Notes: generated from the sequence alone by a model not told the origin. Shown: positions 1 through 10,738, numbered from the stretch's first letter. The stretch is DNA of 64,000 bases from Frischella japonica (GCF_014489845.1 NZ_JABURY010000016.1:166829-230828); one strand, 5' to 3'. Program-made: numbers and translations.

Positions 1-883
1 CATTCTCGAGATTTTGTTTCATTAATAATAATTGGATTAAACCAATACCACCCGAACTTGGTGGCGGCGCTGTAACGATTTGCATCCCTTTCCAATTAGC
101 AATTAAAGGTTCACGCCAATTACTTTGATAATTGGCTAAATCGGATTCTGTGATTAATCCATCATTTTCAGCCATTTGTGAAGCAATCAGTTTCGCGGTT
201 TCTCCTTTATAAAAACCATTTGGCCCTTGTTCAGCAATACGAATCAATACCTGACCTAATTCCGGTTGTTTAAATAAATTTCCTGTCTGTAAACCTGAAA
301 AATATTGTTTAAAATTACCATTAATTGGCGCATCTTTTAAAACTTCTTGATAACGTAATTCCAGTTGTTGTTCAACATAAAAACCTTCATTAGCGAAACG
401 AATAGCTGGAGCTAGCACAGCTGACCAAGGTAACTGACCAAAACGCTGATGAATCGCCCACATGCCGGCTACTGTACCGGGCACACCTGATGCTTTATGT
501 GAATATAAACTTAAATTTTCAATCACATCTTGATTTTCATCTAAGTACATATCCTTAGTGGCTGCAGCGGGTGCAGTTTCCCGATAATCAATAAAGTAAG
601 GTTTACCTTCCATCCATAACGTCATAAATCCGCCACCTCCAATGTTGCCCGCTTCAGGATAAGTGACTGCCAATGCAAAAGCAGTCGCAACGGCACTATC
701 CGCGGCATTACCGCCTTTTTTTAATATTTCTTGTGCGGCAAGTGCGCCATAATAATCTGGTGCTGCAACAGCTCCCACTTCAAATGGTTGGTTGATTTTA
801 TCCGCAGCGATAACCTGCTGGCTAAGAAATAAAAATAGGATAAGATTGCAATAGTCAAAAATTGTTTGCTTGCGATAAGACAT
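1..883 (-). CDS. ggt: Gamma-glutamyltransferase, N-terminal part (runs off window)
   Basis: Partial gene: about 294 codons from the start to the window edge. The translation begins MSYRKQTIFDYCNLI, has a hydrophobic signal peptide to about residue 27, and then the family block KGGNAADSAVATAFALAV followed by NIGGGGFM, typical of the large subunit of periplasmic gamma-glutamyltranspeptidase (glutathione and gamma-glutamyl peptide hydrolysis or transfer). A strong Shine-Dalgarno, AGGAGG at 889-894 on the minus strand, fixes the ATG at 883. The autocatalytic cleavage site and nucleophilic threonine would lie in the missing C-terminal half, so activity cannot be judged. Confidence 0.9.
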   Translation of the reverse strand, partial: MSYRKQTIFDYCNLILFLFLSQQVIAADKINQPFEVGAVAAPDYYGALAAQEILKKGGNAADSAVATAFALAVTYPEAGNIGGGGFMTLWMEGKPYFIDYRETAPAAATKDMYLDENQDVIENLSLYSHKASGVPGTVAGMWAIHQRFGQLPWSAVLAPAIRFANEGFYVEQQLELRYQEVLKDAPINGNFKQYFSGLQTGNLFKQPELGQVLIRIAEQGPNGFYKGETAKLIASQMAENDGLITESDLANYQSNWREPLIANWKGMQIVTAPPPSSGGIGLIQLLLMKQNLEN

Positions 884-1253
884 CTGAACCTCCTATGTCA
901 TTATTATTAAGGTTTGACTCATCAGGCGAATACTTTTTTATTAAAAGGTATCAAACGAAATGAAATCAATAATCAATATAGCATACACAAAATAGATGGG
1001 TTAATAAGAAGTATTTATAAAGTAGTTAAACATTGAAATAAACTTAATGATAAACAAAATATCGTATCATTAAGAATCCAAATAATTTAAATAGTGTTAT
1101 TCGGCTTAAAAAAATACAATAAGTTGAACATCTTTTTAATGCTAAGCGCAGTTAATAGGATCATCAAAAAATGTGAGATTATCATTTTATCAATTTTATT
1201 AATTTTATTAATAACTTATAATGATAATCCAGATATTAAATAGGAGTCTTCAT
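884..1253. other. Intergenic region, ggt/nfsB divergent promoters
   Basis: 370 bases without a gene between two divergently transcribed genes. It is very AT-rich and should hold both promoters. The clearest element is a TATAAT at 1217-1222 in front of nfsB (separate entry). Nothing else convincing was seen. Confidence 0.6.
1217..1235 (+). promoter_or_regulatory. nfsB -10 box overlapped by a Fur-box-like sequence
   Basis: TATAAT at 1217-1222 lies about 30 bases before the nfsB ATG. The 19 bases starting there match the classic Fur consensus (GATAATGATAATCATTATC) at about 13 positions, mostly in the left half. The Fur reading is weak because any AT-rich promoter scores partly; the -10 reading is better. 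Confidence 0.3.
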
Positions 1254-1898
1254 ATGAATATCGTTGAAATTTCGCAAACACGTTATACGACTAAACATTA
1301 TGATAAAACAAAAAAAATTCCTCAAGATAAACTTGAACAGCTGTTGACGGTATTAAGAAATAGTCCTTCTTCGGTTAATTCCCAGCCATGGCATTTCTTT
1401 GTGATTGATAATGATATTGCTAAAAATAAAATTTTACCGGCAGTTGCCGAATTTAATCAACCACGTATTACCGAATCTTCTCATACCATTATTTTTTGTG
1501 CTAGATCACCATTAACAGAAGCACATCTCACTAATTTACTTAACCAAGAAGAACAAGATGGTCGTTTTCCCGTCGTCGGATTAAAACAAGCGCAAGATCA
1601 AGGTCGCCACAATTTTGTTGAGCTGAACAGTAAAACTATTGAGTCACAACTTGCCTGGGAAAGCAAACAACTCTATATTGCTTTAGGCCAATTATTATTT
1701 GCAGCTACCGCTATTGGTATCGATTCTACTCCAATCGAAGGTTTTAATGCGACTAAAATGGATGAAATATTAGGCTTAAAAGAGAAAGGCTTAACAAGTG
1801 TCGTGATCGCTGCATTAGGATATCGGGCTGAAAACGATGGCAATGCTGAACGCCCAAAATCACGCTTACCAAAAGAACAAATTTTCACTTTTTTATAA
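1254..1898 (+). CDS. nfsB: NAD(P)H nitroreductase, NfsB type
   Basis: A 214-residue flavin nitroreductase of the NfsB family, reducing nitroaromatics and quinones with NAD(P)H and FMN. Recognised by the N-terminal RYTTKHYD, the FMN-site segment SPSSVNSQPWHF, the block QEEQDGRFP, the segment TPIEGFNATKMDEILGLKEKG and the C-terminal KSRLP; all have direct counterparts in E. coli NfsB at similar spacing. An upstream in-frame ATG at 1221 exists, but AGGAG at 1242-1246 points to 1254, which also matches the family N-terminus. It stands alone and is followed by a GC-rich hairpin. Confidence 0.88.
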   Translation: MNIVEISQTRYTTKHYDKTKKIPQDKLEQLLTVLRNSPSSVNSQPWHFFVIDNDIAKNKILPAVAEFNQPRITESSHTIIFCARSPLTEAHLTNLLNQEEQDGRFPVVGLKQAQDQGRHNFVELNSKTIESQLAWESKQLYIALGQLLFAATAIGIDSTPIEGFNATKMDEILGLKEKGLTSVVIAALGYRAENDGNAERPKSRLPKEQIFTFL

Positions 1899-1911
1899 TT
1901 ATATTCGTTAA

Positions 1912-1940
1912 GTGGGTCGCATCGACCCACGGTTAGTTTT
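1912..1940. terminator. Hairpin between convergent nfsB and yejF
   Basis: GTGGGTCG (1912-1919) and CGACCCAC (1923-1930) form a perfect 8-bp stem with a 3-base loop, followed on the plus strand by GGTTAGTTTTAG. Its position between converging genes fits a bidirectional terminator; the T-run is modest. Confidence 0.6.
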
Positions 1941-1986
1941 AGTTGCATACACGATCAAACCAATATTATTTATATTTGTGTCACAA

Positions 1987-3678
1987 TTAATGATCACTAC
2001 TACGGAATAATAACGCCTCGCTCCAGTTTATTTGGCTTGGATCTTTTTTATTGCCACCGCCAGACATGTTTTGTATTTTTTGTTTAAACGGTTTATCTAA
2101 ACACGATAATAACAATTTGGTATAGTCATGTTGGGGATCACTAAAAATGTGATCACGTTTACCTTGTTCGACGATATGTCCATTTTTCATAACGATAATT
2201 TGATGACAGAAAGAATAAACCAAGGAAAGATCATGACTGATAAACAGATAACTAAGTTGATATCTTTGTTGTAACAGCTTTAATAAATTAATAATTTGCA
2301 ATTGAACCGTTCTATCCAATGATGAAGTCGGCTCATCTAAAACTAATAATTGTGGTTGCAATATAAGAGCTCGAGCTAAGGCAATACGTTGACGCTGACC
2401 ACCAGAAAATTCTGATGGATAACGATAACGCCAATTTGGATCCAACCCAACTTCTTGCATAATATGGATAACTTTTTGTTCACATTCTGAATGACTCAGT
2501 TTTTTATGTGCTCGTAATCCCTCATTGATAATCTGCTCAACATTAAGGCGGGGATCAAGCGATGAAAAGGGATCTTGAAAGACTGCCTGTATACGACTGC
2601 GAAACGGTAATAATTTTTTTTGACTTAATTTGGATAAATAGTGGCTATCGAACCAAATATCACCTTGTGATTTAATTAACCGCAAAATAGCCAATGCTGT
2701 AGTGGTTTTACCGGAACCAGACTCGCCAACTAATCCTATCGTTTCGCCTTCATGAACGACTAAAGCAACATCATCAACAATTTTGCGTTTTTGCCTTTTA
2801 AACCAACCTAACTTTGTTTTTACTTCAACATTTAAATAATTAACGTTAAGTAAAATTCCTGGCATTTTCGGTAATGGTATTGGGTTTCCTTCTGGTTCAG
2901 AATTAATTAATAGCTTGGTATATTGATGTTCAGGTCGTAAAAAAATGCGATGGCGATTATTAAATTCGACGATTTCACCATATTTCATCACGGCAATATT
3001 ATCAGCAATTTTTCTAACCACACTTAAATTATGTGAGATAAACAGCATACTCATATTTAGCTCACTTTTTAACTCTTTTAATAATTGAATAATTTGTGCT
3101 TGTACCGAAATATCTAATGATGTTGTTGGCTCATCAGCAATTAATAATTGCGGCTTAGTTAATATCGCCATAGCGATCATTACCCGCTGTCTTTCACCGC
3201 CTGAAAGCTGATGAGGATAATGGTTTAATCGGCTCTTGGCGTTTTTAATACCCACACGTTCTAAATAACTTATCATTTCACTACGAGCTAAGTTATGGCT
3301 GTGTATGCCCATGTGTATGGATAATACTTCGAAAAGTTGCTTTTCAATGGTATGAAGTGGATTGAGTGATACCATTGGATCTTGAAAAATCATACTAATA
3401 TGATTCCCACGGATTTTCCGCATTACCTTATTACTAACAGATAACAAGTTCTGGTTAGCAAACCATATCTCACCACTGTTATAAATAACTTTTTCAGGGG
3501 GTATTAACTGTAGAATAGATAATGCTGTGATCGATTTACCGCTGCCTGATTCACCGACAAGCGCCACGGTTTCCTGTTCCTGAATAGAGAAACTGATGTT
3601 TTTTACTACTGGCAATAATCCGTGTGATTGTTTAAATGCAATGGATAGATTATTAATATGCAAAAGAGGTTGATTCAT
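1987..3678 (-). CDS. yejF: Peptide ABC importer, fused double ATPase YejF
   Basis: A 563-residue protein with two ABC ATPase domains in tandem: Walker A GESGSGKS near residue 42 and GESGSGKT near 320, signatures LSGGERQR and FSGGQRQR, Walker B segments LLIADEPTT and LLVLDEPTS. This double-ATPase layout is that of YejF, energising the YejABEF importer for peptides and peptide-nucleotide antibiotics such as microcin C in E. coli. A TTG one codon earlier is possible, but AGGAGT with 6-base spacing favours the ATG at 3678, which overlaps the yejE stop (TGATG), suggesting translational coupling. Confidence 0.92.
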   Translation of the reverse strand: MNQPLLHINNLSIAFKQSHGLLPVVKNISFSIQEQETVALVGESGSGKSITALSILQLIPPEKVIYNSGEIWFANQNLLSVSNKVMRKIRGNHISMIFQDPMVSLNPLHTIEKQLFEVLSIHMGIHSHNLARSEMISYLERVGIKNAKSRLNHYPHQLSGGERQRVMIAMAILTKPQLLIADEPTTSLDISVQAQIIQLLKELKSELNMSMLFISHNLSVVRKIADNIAVMKYGEIVEFNNRHRIFLRPEHQYTKLLINSEPEGNPIPLPKMPGILLNVNYLNVEVKTKLGWFKRQKRKIVDDVALVVHEGETIGLVGESGSGKTTTALAILRLIKSQGDIWFDSHYLSKLSQKKLLPFRSRIQAVFQDPFSSLDPRLNVEQIINEGLRAHKKLSHSECEQKVIHIMQEVGLDPNWRYRYPSEFSGGQRQRIALARALILQPQLLVLDEPTSSLDRTVQLQIINLLKLLQQRYQLSYLFISHDLSLVYSFCHQIIVMKNGHIVEQGKRDHIFSDPQHDYTKLLLSCLDKPFKQKIQNMSGGGNKKDPSQINWSEALLFRSSDH

Positions 3679-4730
3679 CAATTCACTCCTTTGTTAGGAT
3701 CGAAGGCATCACGCACCGCTTCTCCGATAAAAATGAGTAAAGATAATAAAACTGCAATAATTAAAAATGAACTTATACCTAACCAAGGGGCCTGTAAATT
3801 ATTTTTACCTTGTAGTAATAATCGTCCTAAAGAAGGTGAATCAATAGGCAATCCAAAACCAAGAAAATCCAGTGAAGTTAAAGTAGTGATAGAACCGCAT
3901 AAGATAAAAGGTAAAAATGTTAAAATAGCTACCATCGCATTGGGTAAAATATGCCTAAACATAATTTTATGATGACTCAAGCCTAATGCTTTAGCCGCTA
4001 AAATATACTCAAAGTTGCGTGTGCGCAAAAACTCCGCACGCACAACACCAACTAATGCTGTCCACCCAAATAAAATTGTTATAGCTAATAGCCACCAAAA
4101 ATTAAGTGTCATTATGCTCGACAACAAAATAATCATAAACAAGACAGGTAAACCATTCCATATTTCAATAATACGCTGACCAAATAGATCGACCCAACCA
4201 CCATAATAACCTTGTAAGGCACCAAAAAATATGCCAATTAATGAAGTCACAAAACATAACAGCAATGCAAAAAGCATCGAGACACGGAAGCCATATAAAA
4301 GATTAGCCATCACATCAAAACCTGCATCAGTAGTACCCAACCAATGCTCAGCCGATGGTGGTGTTGGGAAAGTAGTTTCAGTGTTATAAACTAAGGTTTT
4401 ATAACTATAACGGAAAGGTGGCCAAATGATATATCCGCCACTTTGTTCTATATTTTCAATAATTATTGGTTCAAGATAATTTGCTGGTGTCGCGAAATCA
4501 CCGCCAAAAGACGATTCCGAATAGGTTTCGATAATCGGAAAATAGAAATGATCCTGATACTTTATCAATATTGGCTTATCATTCATTAGAACATTTGACA
4601 GTAAACTCAATAAGAAAAAAATCGCAAATAACCATAATGAAAGATAACCACGTCGATTATTTTTAAATCGTTGCCAGCGTCGTTGATTGATTGTTAACGG
4701 TGCCGATGATTGATTAGTTTTATTCGTCAT
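3678..4730 (-). CDS. yejE: Peptide ABC importer permease YejE
   Basis: A 350-residue inner-membrane permease. After a short cytoplasmic N-terminus there is a membrane segment (YLSLWLFAIFFLLSLL), a periplasmic stretch of about 100 residues, then the membrane domain carrying the binding-protein-dependent transport loop EYILAAKALGLSHHKIMFRHILPNA that docks on the ATPase. Third gene of yejA-yejB-yejE-yejF on the minus strand, 3 bases after yejB and overlapping yejF. Confidence 0.92.
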   Translation of the reverse strand: MTNKTNQSSAPLTINQRRWQRFKNNRRGYLSLWLFAIFFLLSLLSNVLMNDKPILIKYQDHFYFPIIETYSESSFGGDFATPANYLEPIIIENIEQSGGYIIWPPFRYSYKTLVYNTETTFPTPPSAEHWLGTTDAGFDVMANLLYGFRVSMLFALLLCFVTSLIGIFFGALQGYYGGWVDLFGQRIIEIWNGLPVLFMIILLSSIMTLNFWWLLAITILFGWTALVGVVRAEFLRTRNFEYILAAKALGLSHHKIMFRHILPNAMVAILTFLPFILCGSITTLTSLDFLGFGLPIDSPSLGRLLLQGKNNLQAPWLGISSFLIIAVLLSLLIFIGEAVRDAFDPNKGVN

Positions 4731-4733
4731 TTA

Positions 4734-5807
4734 TTATCGTGCCTCAAAATCAATACGTGGATCAATTAACATATAGGTCAAATCTGTAATCAATTTGGTT
4801 ACTAAACCAATTAATGTAAAAATATATAAAGTACCAAAAATTACTGGATAGTCACGTTGTATGATCGCTTCATAACCCAGTAACCCTAATCCATGCAGAG
4901 AAAAAATTACTTCAATTAACAATGATTCGGTAAAAATCATACCAATAAAGGCAGCAGGAAAGCCAGAAACAATCAATAATGTTGCATTACGAAAAACATG
5001 ACGATAAAGAATCTGTCGTTCACTTAGTCCTTTTGCTCGGGCAGTAACAACATATTGTTTACGAATTTCATCTAAAAATGAGTTTTTGGTGAGCATTGTT
5101 AAAGTAGCAAAGCCACCCATCACCATAGCAGTAATGGGTAAACAAATATGCCATAGATAATCTTTGATTTTATCCCAAGTTTCAAGTTGATCGAAATTGG
5201 CTGATATTAAACCTCTTAAAGGAAAAATATCCCAATAATCACCACCAGAAAATAGGATAATTAGTAAAATTGCCAATAAAAAAGCTGGAATTGCGTAACC
5301 AACAATAATCACGACACTTGACCAAAAATCAAATCGGCTGCCATCTTGTACTGCTTTATGTATCCCTAATGGAATTGAGATTAAATAAATCAATAATGTC
5401 GTCCATACACCTAATGATATCGAAACCGGAAGACTATTTATAATTAAATTTATAACAGAATCACTTTTGAAAAAACTATTGCCAAAATCAAAACAAATAA
5501 AATTTTTTATTGTATCAATATATCGTTCCCAAATTGGTTTATCAAAACCATATTGTTTTTCAATAGCAGAAATAATTTGTGGATCTAATCCACGTGCTCC
5601 ACGATAAAATTGATTTTCTTGATTTATGACCATCCTTTCACTATTAGGTAACAAAACTTGTCCACTTTCAGCTCCCATTTCAATCATCGCTATCGCCTGA
5701 TCAACCGGACCTCCAGGTGCAATTTGTATAACAAAAAAGTTAATCGTTAAGATAACCAATAAAGTGGGAATAATAAGTAATAATCGCCGAATGAGATAAC
5801 TTAGCAT
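4734..5807 (-). CDS. yejB: Peptide ABC importer permease YejB
   Basis: A 357-residue DppB/OppB-type permease. The N-terminal membrane anchor ([28 protein letters not shown]) is typical of the first permease of peptide importers. The ATPase-docking loop [27 protein letters not shown] is in the C-terminal third. It partners YejE. Lies 14 bases after yejA. Confidence 0.92.
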   Translation of the reverse strand: MLSYLIRRLLLIIPTLLVILTINFFVIQIAPGGPVDQAIAMIEMGAESGQVLLPNSERMVINQENQFYRGARGLDPQIISAIEKQYGFDKPIWERYIDTIKNFICFDFGNSFFKSDSVINLIINSLPVSISLGVWTTLLIYLISIPLGIHKAVQDGSRFDFWSSVVIIVGYAIPAFLLAILLIILFSGGDYWDIFPLRGLISANFDQLETWDKIKDYLWHICLPITAMVMGGFATLTMLTKNSFLDEIRKQYVVTARAKGLSERQILYRHVFRNATLLIVSGFPAAFIGMIFTESLLIEVIFSLHGLGLLGYEAIIQRDYPVIFGTLYIFTLIGLVTKLITDLTYMLIDPRIDFEAR

Positions 5808-5821
5808 GTTATTTGTTCCTT

Positions 5822-7735
5822 TTACTCATTATTTTTAGGTAACTTATTTGCCTTATCGGCATCATACCACCAAGTATTCACACCAATACTGTAAACGGGC
5901 TTAATCTTTGGTTTATCAAATTTATTCCAATATGCATAATGAATTTGACGCGGCATCCACATCGGGATCATTGGATACGCATGGGTTAATACGCGATCCA
6001 ACGCTCGGCCGATATAAAGCAATTCTTCTTCATCATCAATATAATTTGGAATCAGTGCAATTAAACTATCAATTGCCGCATTATGTAGCCCGGAAGTGTT
6101 CCAACTTGAGTTGAGATATTCACTACCCCATAGTATCATTAATCCTGAAGTAGGATAGTCTATCTTACTGTAATTTGTAGGAATCATATCAAAATCCCGT
6201 TTACGTAAACGGCGAGTAATTTGGGCATAATCAACCGAGCTGACATTCATTTTAATACCTAATTTGGCTAAATTTTGCTGAAATGGTATTACATATTTGT
6301 TATCTGCTCCCATATAAGTAAGTAATTCAAACTCAAATGGTTCACCTGTTTGTATATTCACCAGTCGATGATCTTTTATCACCCATCCAGCTTGTTGCAA
6401 TAACTGTTTCGCCTTTAATAAATTAGCACGATTAAATCCATCACCATTGCTCGATGGTATGTTATAAGCTTCACCAAATACAGTGTCTGGTAAAATAGCC
6501 GCATAAGGCATCAATAATTGTCGTTCCCGTTCACTGGGTTTACCAAGTGCAGCATAAGGTGTGTATGAGAAAAAACTCATTGGTTGAATAAAACTGTCGT
6601 AATAAAAGACGTGATTTAACCATTTAAAATCATATGCTAATGTTAAGGCTTGTCTAACTTTAATATCTTGAAACAGAGGTCTTTCTAGATTAAAAGCAAG
6701 CCATCTTGAATTAATGGCCTTAGTGACATCATCCTGTTGTTTAAGGATATACTCTTGATCAAAATATTTCCCTTGATATTGGGTAAACCATTTTTTAGGT
6801 TGTGATTCACTACGAAAATCATATTCTCCAGCTTTAAAAGCCTCTAAAGCAACATCATCATCAGAATAATAATCGATCCGTTTAATTTCAAAATTATTCA
6901 GCCCCTGATTTACGGACAGATTATTCCCCCAATAATTTGGATTTAATTGATAAATGGCATATTGTCCTAATTTAAAATCACTGATGACATAAGGTGCGCT
7001 ACCAATTGGTGGTGTAGCCAATGGCTCGGCTAAATTTTTATCTTGCCAAAAATGTTGTGGTAACACACTAAAATCACCGACGAAACTCAATAAATCCTCT
7101 CGATTTGGTGTCGGTAATTCAAATCTAACCCGATATTTATCAAGTGCTTTCACTGAATATCCTTGATAATACATACGATATTGTGATACACCTTCTGCCA
7201 TCATTTTATTGAAACTAAATTCGACGTCGTACGCGGTTACAGCTACACCATCACTAAAACAGGCATTAGGATTAAGCACGACTTCAGCCCATTTATATTG
7301 ATCAGAGTAGGTAATCTCGCTCGCTAATAACGGATAATAGCTATCAAGTTCATCGCCCGATGTGGTAAATAACGTTTCATATAGACTATGCGAATGCCTT
7401 TCAGCCACTCCACGGCTAGCCAAGCGATTAAAATTATCGAAGCTGCCGATTTCAGCCTGACGAATGATCCCCCCTTTTGGTGCATTGGGATTAACATAAT
7501 CAAAATGGGTGAAATTTTCGGCATACTTAGGTTGACCAAATAAAGCAAAATGTGTGGTCGTATATATTTTTTCAGAACTTGTTGCATCTTGCTCACTAAG
7601 CTCTACAAGCTGTAACGGTCCAACCAGTTCCTCTGCGTTCGTCTGCGTTAAAAAACAACCAAATGAACATAACACTACTAATAATTTTGACAAGATTCCC
7701 GAATTAAATGTTTTGTTAATATTATTTTTGTGCAT
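5822..7735 (-). CDS. yejA: Periplasmic peptide-binding protein YejA
   Basis: A 637-residue extracytoplasmic solute-binding protein (SBP family 5). It has an export signal at about residues 1-34 ([17 protein letters not shown]) and the family blocks [25 protein letters not shown], and [19 protein letters not shown]. First gene of the yejABEF operon, so it supplies substrate to YejBE. The start has a GAGAAT-type ribosome site and directly precedes the signal peptide. Length and order match E. coli YejA. Confidence 0.92.
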   Translation of the reverse strand: MHKNNINKTFNSGILSKLLVVLCSFGCFLTQTNAEELVGPLQLVELSEQDATSSEKIYTTTHFALFGQPKYAENFTHFDYVNPNAPKGGIIRQAEIGSFDNFNRLASRGVAERHSHSLYETLFTTSGDELDSYYPLLASEITYSDQYKWAEVVLNPNACFSDGVAVTAYDVEFSFNKMMAEGVSQYRMYYQGYSVKALDKYRVRFELPTPNREDLLSFVGDFSVLPQHFWQDKNLAEPLATPPIGSAPYVISDFKLGQYAIYQLNPNYWGNNLSVNQGLNNFEIKRIDYYSDDDVALEAFKAGEYDFRSESQPKKWFTQYQGKYFDQEYILKQQDDVTKAINSRWLAFNLERPLFQDIKVRQALTLAYDFKWLNHVFYYDSFIQPMSFFSYTPYAALGKPSERERQLLMPYAAILPDTVFGEAYNIPSSNGDGFNRANLLKAKQLLQQAGWVIKDHRLVNIQTGEPFEFELLTYMGADNKYVIPFQQNLAKLGIKMNVSSVDYAQITRRLRKRDFDMIPTNYSKIDYPTSGLMILWGSEYLNSSWNTSGLHNAAIDSLIALIPNYIDDEEELLYIGRALDRVLTHAYPMIPMWMPRQIHYAYWNKFDKPKIKPVYSIGVNTWWYDADKANKLPKNNE

Positions 7736-7791
7736 TTTATTCTCGATATTTTTTCAAGGCGACGATTAAATTAAATTATCTTTATTTAACT

Positions 7792-8484
7792 CTATGAATG
7801 ATAACATAAATATTGCTTATCATAACAAAATGACTTCAATTTTATAACTTGTAATTGCTTTAAATAGTGTAAATATTTTTGGCGTGGTATCTCAAACGCC
7901 CCTAATGACGCGGTATGGTTATTGATTACCTGACAATCAATTAATAAACCACCACATCGACTAAAATGGCGGCTAAAAGCATATAATGCAACTTTAGAAG
8001 CATTGCTTTTTAGGCTAAACATGGATTCTCCACAAAATACAGCACCTTGTGCTACACCATATAACCCACCAACTAACTGATCATTCTGCCAAACTTCAAC
8101 TGAATGAGCAAAACCTAATTGATGGAATTGGATATAAGCAGCAATTATCTCATCCGTAATCCACGTCTCACCATGATTTTTCGCACACCCTTTTATAACC
8201 GCTGTAAAATCATGATTTATACTGATTTTATAATCACACTTTTTCAAAAATTTATTAAATGTTCGATTAATATGAAATTGTAACGGATCGAATACTGCAC
8301 GGGGCTCGGGAGACCACCATAAAATAGGTTCATCATCGTTATACCAAGGAAAAATGCCTTGTCGATAAGCAACCGATAAACGCTCTGGTGACAGATCTCC
8401 CCCTATAGCGAGTAATCCGTTTGGTCTGATTAGAGCCATATTTGGGTCAGGAAATGCTAAATTTTCGTCTAAATAAGTTAACAA
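7792..8484 (-). CDS. aat: Leucyl/phenylalanyl-tRNA--protein transferase
   Basis: A 230-residue transferase that adds Leu or Phe from aminoacyl-tRNA to N-terminal Arg or Lys of proteins, creating an N-degron for ClpS/ClpAP. Diagnostic blocks are near the N-terminus (GDLSPERLSVAYRQGIFPWY, then WWSPEPRAVF) and in the middle (GLYGVAQGAVFCGESMFS, then NASKVAL, then IDCQVINNHTASLGA). Full-length for the family. It follows yejA on the same strand after 56 bases but is probably its own unit; no clpA or infA is beside it here. Confidence 0.93.
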   Translation of the reverse strand: MLTYLDENLAFPDPNMALIRPNGLLAIGGDLSPERLSVAYRQGIFPWYNDDEPILWWSPEPRAVFDPLQFHINRTFNKFLKKCDYKISINHDFTAVIKGCAKNHGETWITDEIIAAYIQFHQLGFAHSVEVWQNDQLVGGLYGVAQGAVFCGESMFSLKSNASKVALYAFSRHFSRCGGLLIDCQVINNHTASLGAFEIPRQKYLHYLKQLQVIKLKSFCYDKQYLCYHS

Positions 8485-8715
8485 TACAAAAATCCTAACA
8501 AGCTAATTAGTATTGAAAATTATAACGGATAAATAAGTGAAAAACTTCTATTATAAACATTTTTAGTCGAATCAACTAAAAATATGCTTGGGTTGTTTAT
8601 CTCATATCGCATTTATGATTACGTTATTTTATAATCGCTGTGCTTTTTAGCATAATAACTTATCATAATAACGACTATGGATGAAAATGATGTTATTGAT
8701 TTGGGGTACTGGCGG

Positions 8716-9332
8716 TAATCGGACAAAAGCAAAAAATGTGCTTCCACCAATGTAAACATTGCAAAAAACTCGCTGAATTTAGTGTATATGATGAATATCA
8801 TTAATTCCATTTTTGGTATGTATTTAGCTTTGTTAGATAAATTAAATATTACATTTGTAGCTTGTGAATAAGGCGATCATACCGATAATATTCCAACATC
8901 TGAATTTAAATCCAACTACCCTAAACTTAAATATCCTTTCATTCGCAGATGAGGCGCAGTTATTTGTGGCGGATATTCTATGCTATTAGAGGCTTTTTCT
9001 TATATAATTGGCTCTATGCTATTGAAGACAAAGAAAGTACTTTCAAAACCAAAGCTGAACTTATCAATTCGATAATAAACGATTTTATGTCGTCGATTTA
9101 TCCAAAATCGTTCTTAGTAGCTTATCAATAAGGATAAAAACAGTTATGGAAAATAAAATTGTTAAGCTGTGATAGTGAAAAACAGATATATCATTTTACT
9201 ATGTCAAAAGAAGCTCACCTCTCGATTGAAGCTGCTTTTAAACAGCTCTTCCCTTATACTTTTAACAATGAGATTGATCTCTCTTTATTGCAACAGCAAG
9301 TAAAAAATACAAAGAACAATTTATCATTTTAA
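8716..9332 (+). pseudogene. Decayed gene remnants, function unknown
   Basis: On the plus strand a frame starting near 8788 reads MMNIINSIFGMYLALLD, continues through an in-frame TAA into GDHTDNIPTSEFKSNYPK, passes a TGA after KYPFIRR, and continues as GAVICGGYSMLLEAF. A second piece in another frame ends FMSSIYPKSFLVAYQ, and a third near 9170-9332 reads SEKQIYHFTMSKEAHLSIE to NTKNNLSF. The protein-like texture broken by stops and frame changes suggests one or two degraded genes. I recognise no family. An alternative is chance open frames in AT-rich DNA. Confidence 0.4.
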
Positions 9333-9369
9333 CAATTTGCGCAACACAAAATAAAAACTTTACGCTGTC

Positions 9370-9396
9370 TAAAATAAGGGCGATATCTCCGCCCTT
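9370..9396 (-). terminator. amtB terminator
   Basis: AAGGGCG (9376-9382) and CGCCCTT (9390-9396) form a 7-bp GC-rich stem; on the minus strand it is followed by ATTTTAG. It lies 38 bases beyond the amtB stop. Confidence 0.65.
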
Positions 9397-9433
9397 CAAT
9401 TTCAACTCCTCAATACATTAAAATATTATTCAA

Positions 9434-10738
9434 TTAATCATTAAATGCACTTTCACCATGACTATTAATATCCAACCCTTCACGTTCATCATCGGTGCTT
9501 ACACGTAACCCGACCAAGAGATCAGCTATTTTAAAAGCAATAACCGCGACGACCGCCGTCCATACCATACAAGTAATTATACTCATTGTTTGGATACCCA
9601 ACTGTTTTATCATCGTTACATCGTCAGTAAAACCGATACCGCCTAATGATTCAGCTGTGAAAATTGCCGTTAAGAGACAACCGACAATACCACATATACC
9701 ATGTACACCAAATACATCACAAGTATCATCAACCTTTAATAAGCGTTTTAAACTCGATACCCCCCATACCCCTGCAGCGCCACAAATTAAACCAATAATC
9801 AAGGCCCCACCGACTCCTACAAATCCAGCAGCTGGTGTAATACCGACTAAACCAGCTATCACTCCCGAACAAGCGCCTAAACAAGATGGTTTACCACGAT
9901 GAATCCATTCTACGGCTGACCATGCTAATACACCACTGGCTGTGGCAACCACTGTATTAATAAATGCTAAGCCTGCGATTTCATCAGCATGCGTTGATGA
10001 ACCGGCATTAAAGCCAAACCATCCGATGTATAAAATAGCTGCACCAAGATAGACATAGCCTAAATTAAATGGTTTGAGTGGTTCTTTATTAAACCCTACC
10101 CGATGACCGCTCATATATGCACCGATTAAGCCTGCTACTGCAGCATTAATATGCACGACTGTACCACCAGCAAAATCAAGTGCACCTTCATCGCCCAGAA
10201 TTCCGCCCCCCCAAACCATATGCGCCATAGGTATATAAGAAAAAGTAAACCAAATCACCATGAAAATTAATACAGCAGAAAATTTAACTCGTTCAGCAAA
10301 GGCTCCTAAAATTAAACAGCAAGTGATACAAGCAAACGATCCTTGAAAAGCAATCCAGATAAATTGATAAATGCTTCCTTCAATATCCGTTATCTTAATA
10401 CCTTTTAATAAAAACCAATCAAAACTACCAAAAAACCAATTCCCTTCACCAAAAGCTAACGAATATCCATAAACGACCCATAAAACAGCAATGAGTGAAA
10501 AACTTACTAATACTTGGGTTAACATCGATAAAATGTTTTTCGAACGTAATAAACCGCCATAAAATAAAGCAATACCTGGTACAGACATAAATAACACTAA
10601 TGCCGTACAAATCATCATAAAACCATTATCCGCTTTATCAGCTAAAGAATTTGTAACAACTTCTTGTATTAATATTTCTTCAGCTAATACATGACCTGAG
10701 GTAAATAGTCCCAGAATAAATAATATTTTTTTTATCAT
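9434..10738 (-). CDS. amtB: Ammonium channel AmtB
   Basis: A 434-residue Amt/Rh channel. A cleavable signal peptide (ending GHVLA, about residue 19) precedes about eleven membrane helices. Family signatures: ALFYGGLLRSKN near the start, the conserved pore histidines in VVHINAAVAGL and FGVHGICGIVG, and GWFGFNAGSS. It conducts ammonium/ammonia and is gated by GlnK. It sits 77 bases after glnK, the usual glnK-amtB order, and should share its sigma-54 promoter. Confidence 0.95.
   Translation of the reverse strand: MIKKILFILGLFTSGHVLAEEILIQEVVTNSLADKADNGFMMICTALVLFMSVPGIALFYGGLLRSKNILSMLTQVLVSFSLIAVLWVVYGYSLAFGEGNWFFGSFDWFLLKGIKITDIEGSIYQFIWIAFQGSFACITCCLILGAFAERVKFSAVLIFMVIWFTFSYIPMAHMVWGGGILGDEGALDFAGGTVVHINAAVAGLIGAYMSGHRVGFNKEPLKPFNLGYVYLGAAILYIGWFGFNAGSSTHADEIAGLAFINTVVATASGVLAWSAVEWIHRGKPSCLGACSGVIAGLVGITPAAGFVGVGGALIIGLICGAAGVWGVSSLKRLLKVDDTCDVFGVHGICGIVGCLLTAIFTAESLGGIGFTDDVTMIKQLGIQTMSIITCMVWTAVVAVIAFKIADLLVGLRVSTDDEREGLDINSHGESAFND

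Larger units (their letters stand above)
8485..9433. other. 949-base region with no intact gene
   Basis: No intact gene is supported. It contains the aat promoter side, the decayed coding remnants described for 8716-9332, and the amtB terminator near 9376-9396. Short open frames here are interrupted by in-frame stops. Confidence 0.6.

Noticed and set aside
1169-1190. AAATGTGA half-site before nfsB as a CRP site
   Set aside because: The second arm (ATCATTTT) is one base out of register, so the required six-base spacing is not met.
8949-9131. 60-codon plus-strand frame as a stand-alone small gene
   Set aside because: The flanking frames show the same kind of broken coding texture, there is no good ribosome site, and no family is recognised; treated as part of a decayed region.
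9495-9902. 135-codon plus-strand frame
   Set aside because: Antisense to amtB; no ribosome site and no recognisable motif.
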